Both the position numbers and the translations under genes were made by a program. The notes beneath the pieces were generated by a model, which ran no database searches, was not told the origin of the DNA, and saw only the letters and a program-made list of their open reading frames with translations. Shown in pieces: positions 21,656 to 29,736 of a DNA stretch of 64,000 nt. Source of the DNA: Desarmillaria ectypa (taxonomy: Eukaryota; Basidiomycota; Agaricomycetes; Agaricales; Physalacriaceae); assembly GCA_030407005.1 (NCBI GenBank), contig JAUDYN010000011.1, positions 52,501 to 116,500 of the forward strand, in the 5' to 3' direction. Every line of letters begins with the position of its first letter. The stretch's first letter is position 1.

Positions 21656-24168
21656 TACTCTTTTACCTCCTCGATCTTGGAGGTGCTCGGCACCACTGCG
21701 TCAGTGGGCCCCACGTATCTCACTACGTTCTTCTCTTTTCTTGTAGGGCAATCCCTGCTCAGGTGACCCTTTTGGTCGCACCTGAAGCAGCGCCCCTCGG
21801 CTCGTTGCCGGTCTATGTCCATGGGCTTCCTCGCCCCCCCGTACGTCGTCCACTTACTGGTTCCAGCATCGCGACCGGTCCCACCACTCCCAACACTCGG
21901 TTTTGGAGCCGAGGAACTTGTCGCCCCAGCGGTGTTCTTGCCGCTGGGTTGCTGTTGTTGGGGACGCGGGCCCTGCTTCTGGCCGTCCCGAGGCGTACTG
22001 GTGGTCTGGTCAAAGACCCACTTCCGCTGTCTCTCTTCATACATTCGGAGAATGCGCTCCTTCCACTCTGGGTATGAGCGCGGAATGCTTACTCCCATAT
22101 TTGAGATAAAGGTGGTGTACGAACTAGGCACTCCTAGTCGTACCGCCTTTACCATCGCGCCTCTTTCCGCTTCATCGGATCTCCGGCCCGCTAGCTTTGC
22201 TTCCTCTTCCAGCTTCTGGAAGTAGTGGGAGGCGGGCTGTGCTCCCATGCGCAGGTCAAACATGCGCTTTTCGTGGATTTCCTCGATCGCCGGATCTCGG
22301 AATTGTCTTGTGACTAGGTCGACGAAGTCGGCCCAGTCGGGATATCGGAAATGGGCAGCGGTGCCATCAAAGGCATCGCCTACCCAGTATTCGGGTCTCT
22401 TGTAGACCCACCAGTCCTTGGCGGCGCCCTCGAAGTGGGATGTCGCGAATAGTACCAGGTGCGACGGCACCTGGAAATAGTGTCTGAACACTTCAAAATA
22501 GGCGATACAATCGCCTATGAAGCGTTCAATGTCGTCATGGTCCCCCTTGAATGGAGCGGGGACCTTGATGAGGGTCGGCTTGATGCCCAAGTACGGGGCA
22601 TCAGCGGCGGCATTCCCGACCGGATTCGGGATTGGGTCAGGTGGTCCCTGACCAGGGGGCGGCCTTGGGATCGAGAATCGATCCGGCCTGTACCCCGGGT
22701 ACCCTCTTGGTGGCCCCGGCGGTCTTCCCCTCTCCGGCTCCTTCTCTCGCTCTTGGGCTCGGAGGTAATCCGCCAGTGTCTTGCGGGCGGCGTCCTCCTT
22801 GTCGAGCTCGCTACGCATCTCCGCTATGCGCCGCTCTTTCTCCTGTAACTCGGTTCACATCTGCTGCCGAGTTTCTTCTGCTGTGGCAGGATTCCTTGAC
22901 GCCCCTGCGGTGGCGTTTCCTGCCGGCGTTCCTTCTGCTTCCATTTCTTCTCCTGCCCCTGCAAAGAGAAGACTGCCACCCTGATAAGGGTGGTATCCTT
23001 GGTGACGCACCTGATGATGAGGGGGTGAGTCGGGAAGTGGTCGTGGGCTTACGACCGGGGTATCTGGTGGGTGACCCGGATAGATTTCGTATTGAGGGTG
23101 GTGGTATTCCATCCCTCCATAGTAACCTGTATCGTAGGTAAACGTATTGTATTGAGGTTCTTCTTCCTCAATCCTCTCGTGCCATCTCCAACCTCCAGAG
23201 ATGCTGGAGGGTCCTGTCCAGCTCTCGTTGCTCCCGTGGGGTCCTGGGTAATAACCCTGGAAAACGATCCCCGGCGGCGGGACCGAAGATTGACCGGTCG
23301 CGATTTGCGCGAATCCGGTGGTTGACGATGAGGGCCCTGGCATTGCTAGGGCCTTCTGTTGGTACCCGGATGGGGTCACCCCTGTTGAGGGCGAGCCACT
23401 CATCCATTTCCATTCTGGGTTCTTCCCAGAGGTCTCGGGCTTCGACGTCCCTTCGTCGAATTTCCCATGCTGCGGTCCAGTATGGACCGAATATTCTCCG
23501 ATCGTAGTCGGAGAGTTCTGGCCACGTGTAGTCGAGCCCGTCAGAGTTGAAGGGATCGTCGGCGGCAAGGGGAGCGGCCTGGGTGTGGATTCCGACGAGA
23601 CCGTCGTCGGACTCGTCATCGGAGATTTCGATGACAGGGAGGGAGGAGATGGAGATTTCCTCCCTGCTTGGCCACCGCTCACGGCTCCAGGGGCCGTAGG
23701 GGTGGGTTCGATCCATGCCGGGATCATCGGGGTGTCGGGGTCTGTCGGAGTCAGACCCATTGTTGCTGTCGCTGTTGGACGACGCGGAATCCGACCTTCG
23801 CTGGCGAAGGGCGGGGGCTCTTGGACGAGGGGGGGGACTGGGGTATGGGGGTGGGGGTTCATCCCCATCAGACCATACGTCCCTCTCGTGTTCCTCGGTC
23901 TCCTCGGGACCGATTGTTGGTTGCTCCATTGCAACGGTGGGTCGTTCCATCCGACGCCGGAGGAGGAGGGCTCTTGCGTTGTAGGCGAGAGCGTTTCGGG
24001 CAATCTGTTCCCGAAGTTCTGCGATCCCCTGAGCTGGGGTCCGCGAATTAGTGCTCTCCTCGGAGGAGGAGGAGGAGGGCCCGATAATGAATCGGGCCCG
24101 GGGACGAACGAGTGGAATATCCTCTCGTTCTCCCAGTCTTGCGGGGGGTATCCCCCTGGGAAGGTCAT
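21655..24168 (-). pseudogene. gag: Gag of chromovirus copy 2, one TGA
   Basis: The frame is open from MTFPGGYPPQDWENER (24,168) to the TAG at 21,655-21,657 except for a TGA at about 22,856, where copy 1 has CGA (QQMRTELQEKERR). Layout: a Ser/Thr/Pro-rich N-terminal 300 residues overlapping ORF-a, a Tyr-rich stretch (YDTGYYGGMEYHHPQYE), a charged helix, the Gag capsid-like domain (about 22,560-22,080, DDIERFIGDCIAYFEV) and the knuckle CFRCDQKGHLSRDC near 21,770. The first 1 kb may not be translated in this frame; no ATG lies close to the end of ORF-a in the Gag frame, so a +1 shift from ORF-a or leaky scanning to 24,168 are the alternatives. Confidence 0.85.
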
Positions 24169-24358
24169 TGTTTTCGGGCGGAACGGGACGGGGTTCTTGT
24201 TCTGGTCTCCGGGGTTGCCTTCTTAGCAAGGCCCGGAGTTCTTCCTCGTAAATGAGTACGGCGAGGACCGTAAAGAAGGATAGTAGTATGGCACCGCCAA
24301 TGGCGACGCCGAGGGAAACGGTTCGGGGTTCTTGAGAGTTTCTGTCTTCTCCGGACAT
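23168..24358 (-). CDS. Retrotransposon ORF-a, predicted single-pass membrane protein (copy 2)
   Basis: A 396-aa uninterrupted ORF starting 60 bases after the 5' LTR. Residues about 18-37 (VAIGGAILLSFFTVLAVLIY) form a likely transmembrane helix. An Arg/Pro-rich cytosolic-type stretch, a conserved PPPY in PPPPYPSPPP, an acidic Ser/Asp region and a C-terminus rich in Arg, Glu and Trp follow. It matches ORF-a of copy 1 over its whole length, with conserved blocks such as DVEARDLW and MDEWLALNRGDPIRVP. It overlaps the Gag-frame ORF for 1,001 bp and is in the same frame as pol. No family recognised; PPPY resembles ESCRT/Nedd4 late-domain motifs, but that link is speculative. Confidence 0.65.
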   Translation of the reverse strand: MSGEDRNSQEPRTVSLGVAIGGAILLSFFTVLAVLIYEEELRALLRRQPRRPEQEPRPVPPENNDLPRGIPPARLGEREDIPLVRPRARFIIGPSSSSSEESTNSRTPAQGIAELREQIARNALAYNARALLLRRRMERPTVAMEQPTIGPEETEEHERDVWSDGDEPPPPYPSPPPRPRAPALRQRRSDSASSNSDSNNGSDSDRPRHPDDPGMDRTHPYGPWSRERWPSREEISISSLPVIEISDDESDDGLVGIHTQAAPLAADDPFNSDGLDYTWPELSDYDRRIFGPYWTAAWEIRRRDVEARDLWEEPRMEMDEWLALNRGDPIRVPTEGPSNARALIVNHRIRANRDRSIFGPAAGDRFPGLLPRTPREQRELDRTLQHLWRLEMARED

Positions 24359-24404
24359 GAGGTCTTCTATACGGCTAGCGTAATAGAAGAGAAGTGGGTT
24401 TAGA

Positions 24405-24418
24405 TATCTCTTGTTTTA
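24405..24418 (-). promoter_or_regulatory. Self-priming primer-binding site (copy 2)
   Basis: Fourteen bases directly abutting the 5' LTR (TAAAACAAGAGATA in element orientation) are the exact reverse complement of 24,574-24,561 inside the LTR. No tRNA-3'-end complement (TGG...) is present. In Tf1 and sushi elements the RNA 5' end anneals to such a site and is cleaved to prime minus-strand synthesis, so the same mechanism is likely here. Confidence 0.8.
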
Positions 24419-24841
24419 TGTTAGGCACCGCCTTGGGCACGTGACTTGGGACCGTCAGCTGATCCTCTCTGGGCCGTTACGCGTTCGAACAATCACCCAA
24501 GTGAGAGAACTATGCTAATAGTCTTTAGTGTAGTGCGAGTAAGGAGTTTATAGTGTTAATTAAAACAAGAGATAGAGTACAATGGTCTAATATACTCTGT
24601 TTATATAGTATTCCTACGGTGTTATATTTAGATGAAACGCTACGGTCCATGCACAAACGGTGTTGAAGTAGGACGATCCGGGAGGATCATAGAACCAATA
24701 GTAGTCGTCTGGGGTGACAGATGGTGAGAAAGAGGGTGGTCGTCGGCGAATATCTGGATACAAGTCGGTTTCTGGACTAGATTAGATGGATGAGTCATGG
24801 ATATGACTCGGATAAGATAAGATAACGGAAAAATCGTAACA
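24419..24841 (-). repeat. 5' LTR of chromovirus copy 2
   Basis: A 423-bp LTR next to the self-priming site, carrying the promoter. Its termini and length equal those of the LTR at 16,356-16,778. The transcription start is expected near 24,574, 33 bases after the start of the TATATAAA box (24,607-24,600 on the minus strand). Confidence 0.95.
24574..24607 (-). promoter_or_regulatory. LTR promoter: TATA box and predicted start region
   Basis: On the minus strand TATATAAA (24,607-24,600) is followed 33 bases later by TATCTCTTGTTTTA (24,574-24,561). That is the stretch complementary to the primer-binding site, so it should be the 5' end of the element RNA. The spacing fits a TATA-driven Pol II start; the start itself is inferred. 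Confidence 0.6.
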
Positions 24842-24846
24842 AAAGG

Positions 24847-25024
24847 ATGGTAAAATACTATCTCTTGAGCCAGAGATGTCCTACTTAAATACATTTTATA
24901 CTACTTCTAGAACTTACTATGAAATACTATGTATGTCCACTTTTATAGTCTAAAGTTGATCCTGCTGAGTAAGCCAATTCTTTGAGTACATTCTAGTACT
25001 TGCTTGGGATTGCTATCCCAACAA
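24847..25024 (-). repeat. Copia LTR, right piece (split by chromovirus copy 2)
   Basis: Continues the LTR begun at 16,323: ATGGTAAAATACTATC...GCTATCCCAACA, matching 57,995-58,172 of the solo LTR. This is the 5' LTR of the minus-strand copia remnant at 14,238-16,322. The flank on its right (ACTGG...) has no counterpart on the other side because the 3' end of that copy is gone. Confidence 0.9.
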
Positions 25025-26184
25025 CTGGTTTTGGTCTTCATGAAAGTTTAAGTTTTATGGTAGGATTCTGAGAATGAGATGCAGGTTTAGTGAGAGAGTA
25101 GTTCAGGTGCTCTTTAACTGTTATACTAACACTCAACTGGGTGTGAAGAGATCTAAGCATAAATGAGATATTTTATATCTCATGGTATTAGAAAAGAGAG
25201 AGTTCATTGAGAGTAGTCTAGTGTCTATATTATACAGACAAGTCTGTGACTTGAAAATTCTGATCATCTAAAAACTGTTCATTGAGGTGGTGAATCAAGA
25301 TGGGTGAAATTAACCCTGTTAACACTGCTAGCCCAAGAGGAGAAATATAATGAGAAAAATGATGAGAATAGTGTCTATGAAAAGAGTTACAATAAGTAGG
25401 AATAGTTCAGATGTTGCTGAGAAGTATTGTGGAGTCTGAATCTTTGGGAGGATAGGAACAAGTGATAGCAGTTGGGACTGATTAAGATAAGTATGAGAAC
25501 TAGCAAAACTATTGCAATGATAGTGATAGCTTTTTCTGAGTTCATCAATTTTGTCTGTTTTCATTGTAAATAATGGTTACTATAGTGACTGCTAAGAGTT
25601 TTAGCTAATGAACTCAAATGATAGTAATGAGATAGGATAGAGTGATTTGGAAAACAATGTAAATGATTCAGAGAATAGACATTTGTGTTTGGGAGTGTGT
25701 GTTTGGTGATGAGAGTATGCTAGTGGAATGATATATTCAACTAAATAGCAGCTTTGGACTAATTGTTAGCAACTGACTTTGGCAAACAAGATCAAACACT
25801 AAGGCTGCTTTATATTTAGACAGTCATCTCTTGGTGTCATTACTGGTCTATACTAAGTGCAATAACTAATGTCTTTAGTTAATTAAAGAAGAAGAGTCAA
25901 ACAGAAGTAAGTTATAAGATACTTTGAGGAGAAGTATAAGATTGAACTTTAGTCCAAAGCTAGAGCTTAAGGCTACTGCTTACTTTTATCTAAAATAGTC
26001 TATACTAATAATATGTACTATGAGTCAGAGTCTAATATATACTATATGTGATTTCTATGCCTGAAACTCTAAGATCATCAGAGTCTACATTATCACAGCT
26101 AACTAGATTGAAAGAAAGTTCAGAACTTTGCCTTCAGATGTTTTAGCCTTCATACATTAAAGTCTTGGTAAAGAATATAAAGAA
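25025..26184. other. AT-rich unclassified repeat-like DNA
   Basis: About 1.16 kb, strongly AT-rich and CpG-poor, with no credible ORF. TGGTATTAGA near 25,183 resembles the initiator-tRNA primer site of many copia elements, which hints at a decayed LTR just left of it. I could not identify LTR ends or coding motifs. Confidence 0.35.
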
Positions 26185-26807
26185 GTTATGAAGAAAACAT
26201 GTATTATAGTGAGTCACCTTATATGACTGTATATGAGTTATAATGATATAAGTGATCCAGGCACTTAGATAGTCAATTAGATAAAAGATGGTATCTGGAT
26301 AAAATAAAATAGCATTAGATATAATGAGGTTGAGGGAAAATCATCATAGTGAAAAGCTGGCTTCATTCTAAGAGTACAAAAGCATGATTATTATAATAAG
26401 TAAAGTATCAAAAAGATCAATCAATATAACTATAGCATATTAAAAGAATAAATTCTCTTATCTAAACCTGAAGCTCAGCATACTTTAGCAGCCTTGCATC
26501 TAGTATTGCTAGCAGATCTCACTCATTTGCTCTCATCTGCTCTCAGAAGTGGATCCATACTGTTCTAAAGTAGGTGGGTTTTATGTCTCTCAGTATACTT
26601 ATAGTATATAAAAGATCTTGCAATAGCAGACAGCAATTTTCTCACCAGAGAATTTGCTAGCCTTACAATATTCTACTCTGCTCTCTCTTTTTGCAAATTA
26701 AGCACTTAGTCATCTGACAAGTTACCATTCATTGTTTGATACTGAAGGTGACAGCCCAAATATGAAGCAGCCTTAGTGTTTGACCTTATTTATCAAGTCA
26801 GTTGCTA
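26185..26807. repeat. Decayed gypsy LTR fragment (paralogue of 28,690-29,176)
   Basis: Shares long blocks with the LTR region at 28,690-29,176: GTGATCCAGGCACTTAGATA, GAGGGAAAATC and GGTGACAGCCCAAATATGAA close to the 3' side. TATATAAAAG near 26,609 may be its promoter box. It is cut at about 26,807, where a truncated ACTAGT-element LTR begins. Confidence 0.55.
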
Positions 26808-27768
26808 ATAGAAATAAATTAGCAATATATTAACCTTGAGCTCAGATCTGGCCAGTGTGATATAGATCTGAAATGATCAGCACTAAGTATGACTAGGTTG
26901 CACTCTTGATTATGATTGGGCAGCTACTACAGGCCCAGATGCTTGGCTAGTAGCTTATCTATAATAAATAGTGGAGTGTGGTTGAGCAAAGAGTATGGAA
27001 AAGACCACTTACAGAGTCTCTAGACCTATTACTTAATAGAAAGAGCTGACTAGACTGACTATTACATAATTATTCACTATTATTTGTGACTAGCCAAGAA
27101 AGTTTTACCAATATACCTTATACTCAGATGATATTTATAGTTTTTGTACCTTTCTCAGCAGTATATAAGTAGTGGGATAAATGCTTGTGTACACCAGAGG
27201 AGCCATCCCTACAGTTGAGCCCTCACTGGTAATAGCTGGTATCTCTAACTAAAGGCTTTTGTGCTTAACCTCAATGAAGTGATTAGTAGTCACTGAGTCA
27301 CCTATAGTATTATATTGAATTGAAGTTACTTAGAGTACACTGTTGCATCCTGCAAAGGTTCAGAGTGTTTTAAAGCCATTTCAAACAAGTTTTCAAAGTT
27401 TATAGTATTATTCTTAGGCCAAGAGTGCAGCTAGTCAAGTATCTTATCACTTGTAGGAAGCAGTATAAGACTAAGAGTGCCACCAGTTTGAAGCAGTTTC
27501 AGTCAGAATGAGTGCAGTAGCTCAAATCAAGTTACTATCAAATCAATTGTATCTTACTAACCTATTAGAGTGAGTGGTACTTTTGTATAACTCACTAGTA
27601 ACAAATAAAATGTTTTCAAATAACTTTTCTTCATTATTGAAGTCTGTAGAGTGCTTCTATCATACTCAAATATTGGTGATTAAGTGTAGAGTAGTAAAAG
27701 ATTTAGTATTGCTAGTGTTCATTGCCATTCACTCATTCTTTTGTCACTCACTGTTACCAAATACATCA
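26808..27768 (+). repeat. 5'-truncated, decayed LTR of the ACTAGT element (copy F)
   Basis: Begins at AAATAAATTAGCAATATATT, which corresponds to about 380 bases inside copy D, and ends ACCAAATACATCA, the LTR 3' terminus. TATATAAGTAGTGGGAT near 27,163 is the shared promoter box. It has lost most CpGs and ACTAGT sites and is the oldest copy in the window. Confidence 0.75.
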
Positions 27769-28407
27769 CTATGGTGAGACACCAGCTACAGTGAAGTTTG
27801 TGGAAGAACTGCAGAAGATATATGAACAAAAGAAAAAAATGTTAGAAAAGATGGCAGAAAGTATGAAAAAAACATATGATAAGTATTGACAGGATGCTAT
27901 TGAATTCAACCCAGGTAATAATATATGACTGGATGCCACAAATCTCCATTTACCTCATTCTAGGAAGAAACTCAATGACAAGTGAGTGGCACCATTTAAA
28001 ATCCTTTCTAAACATGGAGCTTCTTCATACAAGCTCAAACTACTTGTCAGTTAGAGAATTCATGACTGGTTCAATGAAATCCTCCTTACTTCCTGCCACC
28101 CTCCTAAGTTTTCAAGCTAGGAACAATCACAACTACAACTACAAGACCTCACAGATGGACAAGAAGAATATAAGATCAAAATACTTCTTGATAAATAACT
28201 TCAAACTGTTGGAAGAGGCTAAGAGCAAAAGCAAATTGTCAAATACCTCATCAAATAAAAGGACTATAAAAATAAAGAAAACACTTAGATAGAAGAATAC
28301 AATCTCAAAAATACATGTGAAGCTATTCAAGAATATGAACAGGAATATTCTCATAATGGAAAGGTTGACATATAACAATTAGAATGATTGCTTTAATAGG
28401 GGGGAAA
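27769..28407 (+). pseudogene. pol: Decayed gypsy integrase C-terminus/chromodomain remnant
   Basis: Plus-strand relic with many stops: VKFVEELQKIYEQKKK...MKKTYDKY, DATNLHLPHSRKKLNDK, FKILSKHGASSYKLKL, DLTDGQEEYKIK and CEAIQEYEQEY, in the same order as 17,600-16,900 of chromovirus copy 2. It ends in TAGAATGATTGCTTTAATAGGGGGGAAA, the worn hairpin and polypurine tract, right before an LTR start. It is more divergent than the remnants at 10,644-13,894 and probably a different subfamily. Confidence 0.75.
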
Positions 28408-29185
28408 TATTATAATTTTCCCCTTATTTTATCTGGGTGCCACTCACTATCTTATCCATTATCTAAGTGCCTAGATCCATACATAATCACATAAGATGAC
28501 TTGCAAGAATGTATAAGTGGTATGCATGTCCTTTCCACACATGCATAACTATTTAGAATGGCAACTATGATGTCTATAGGCACTGTCTTTAGACTTCTTT
28601 TCAGTCTGATTACTGCACCAAAACCAGACCAACCAGATCCTGGTTCAGGAATGTGAAAGAGTCATGAAGAGAGCATGCATATAGCAGATATGTCAGTATG
28701 AGTCACCTTATGTAACTGTGTATGAGTTGTGATGGTGTAAGTGATCCAGGCATTTAGATAATGATCAGATAAGAAGTAGCACTCAGATAAAATAAGATAG
28801 TGATAGATGTGATGAGGTCAAGGGAAAATTATAATATCCTTACTGCAACATACATTTATATTGCTACTTTCTGTGTTTCAGGCCTGGTTACCATAGGATA
28901 TATGCATTGGACATTTACTCATAGTACTTATTATTAGGATACCCCATTTTGTATATATGTAGGTGAAGCTGTGGCCTTAAGCCACAGCTTCAGACTAGAG
29001 TTTGATCCTATACTCATCTCAAGTATCTCCTGACTTTACTTCCAATCCCTCCTTCTTCAGTGCTAAGCACTTAGTTGTCTGACAAGTTGCCATTCATCAT
29101 TTGACACTAAAGGTGACTGCCCAAATGCGAAGCAGCCTTGGTGTTTAGCCTTGTTTGTCAAGTTGGTCACTAACACATTGTGACA
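28408..29185 (+). repeat. LTR of decayed gypsy element with internal inverted copy
   Basis: Starts TATTATAATTTTCCCC after the polypurine tract (TG mutated to TA) and probably ends near CATTGTGACA. Positions 28,408-28,480 and 28,745-28,840 are inverted repeats of each other (ATTATAATTTTCCC against GGGAAAATTATAAT). Part of the LTR therefore appears twice in opposite directions. The 3' end is approximate. Confidence 0.55.
28965..28991. repeat. Perfect 11-bp inverted repeat
   Basis: GAAGCTGTGGC and GCCACAGCTTC are separated by CTTAA. It lies inside the decayed gypsy LTR. It is the strongest short hairpin in this AT-rich stretch; no T-run follows, so it does not look like a terminator. Confidence 0.6.
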
Positions 29186-29212
29186 GTTATGCAGAACTGT
29201 ACTAAGTATTAT

Positions 29213-29423
29213 TGTTGGGATAGCAATCCCGAGCAAGTACTAGAATGTACTCGAAGGATTGGCTTACTCAGCAGGATCAAGTTTGGACCATGAAAGTGGA
29301 CATGCATAGTATTTCATAGTAAGTTCTAGAAGTAGTACAAAATGTATTTAAGTAGGACACCTCTTGCTTGAGAGGCAAGGATTTTACCATCCTTTCTACA
29401 TTCTCCTCGCTCTCGTTACAACA
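29213..29423 (+). repeat. Copia 5' LTR
   Basis: TGTTGGGATAGC...GTTACAACA, 211 bp. It differs from the 3' LTR at about seven positions. At two sites the solo LTR at 57,962 has CG where this LTR has CA and the other has TG, the expected result of CpG deamination on either strand. Confidence 0.95.
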
Positions 29424-29435
29424 GGTTATGGGCCC
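29424..29435 (+). promoter_or_regulatory. Copia primer-binding site, half-tRNA type
   Basis: GGTTATGGGCCC directly follows the LTR. GGTTATGAGCCC is the complement of the initiator tRNA-Met anticodon arm (GGGCTCATAACC), so this site (one change) suggests priming by a 5' half of tRNA-iMet, as in Drosophila copia. The older minus copy has GGTTATAAGCCC. Confidence 0.65.
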
Positions 29436-29507
29436 CGGCCCTAACTGAACTACTTACATCATCACCAACTTCGCACTCTCATACTTTACGTACACACATA
29501 GAACCAA

Positions 29508-29718
29508 ATGGATAGCCAGTCCATGTATAGGATTGAACCCCTTAAGGGCCCAGAAAACTACCTGACATGGAAAGTCAAGATGATCGATATACTAACTGAT
29601 TTAGGTCTAATTGGCTATGCTGATGGAAGCTCTGTGGCCCCAGCAGAAGCAGCACTGGTGGCAGATTGGAAGAAGAGTGATAGGAAGGCTCTTTCAACAA
29701 TAAGGCTGCGGGTTTCGG
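29508..29718 (+). pseudogene. gag: Copia Gag N-terminus (displaced fragment)
   Basis: MDSQSMYRIEPLKGPENY..., followed by a tryptophan-containing helix (DWKKSDRKALSTIRLRVS), is the N-terminal Gag domain (UBN2/DUF4219-like) of Ty1/copia elements. It matches 16,238-16,030 on the minus strand. It breaks off at GGTTTCGG, where the ACTAGT-element insertion begins. Its continuation (YIAGSKTSAEAWKALKDMY) is found inverted at 41,727. Confidence 0.9.
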
Positions 29719-29736
29719 TGATGTGCTTGGTAACGG
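29719..29736 (-). repeat. 18-bp inverted fragment of an LTR 3' end
   Basis: TGATGTGCTTGGTAACGG is the exact reverse complement of the LTR terminus CCGTTACCAAGCACATCA. It sits between the TCGG target sequence and the start of LTR A (TGATATGCC). It is not seen beside the other copies. Confidence 0.85.

Larger units (their letters stand above)
16356..24841 (-). mobile_element. Structurally complete Ty3/gypsy chromovirus copy 2 (Tf1/sushi-like)
   Basis: An 8,486-bp element with 423-bp LTRs, TG...CA termini and a 5-bp target duplication AAAGG (16,351-16,355 and 24,842-24,846), inserted in an older copia LTR. Minus-strand order: LTR, self-priming site, membrane ORF-a, Gag with CCHC knuckle, hairpin, protease, RT, RNase H, integrase, chromodomain, hairpin plus polypurine tract, LTR. 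The two LTRs differ at about six positions, all C/T or G/A changes at CpG. The coding frames are broken only by three TGA codons (about 22,856, 19,583 and 17,405) that I can see, the first two clearly from CGA. Recent insertion, probably not autonomous as it stands. Confidence 0.95.

Noticed and set aside
21640..21670. Canonical -1 slippery heptamer before chromovirus pol
   Set aside because: GTA AAA GAG TAG does not fit X-XXY-YYZ in the Gag frame.
23318..24226. 302-aa plus-strand ORF opposite the chromovirus 5' region
   Set aside because: It is antisense to the conserved ORF-a and Gag frames; its openness follows from their GC-rich codon use. No family features and no equally long ORF in copy 1.
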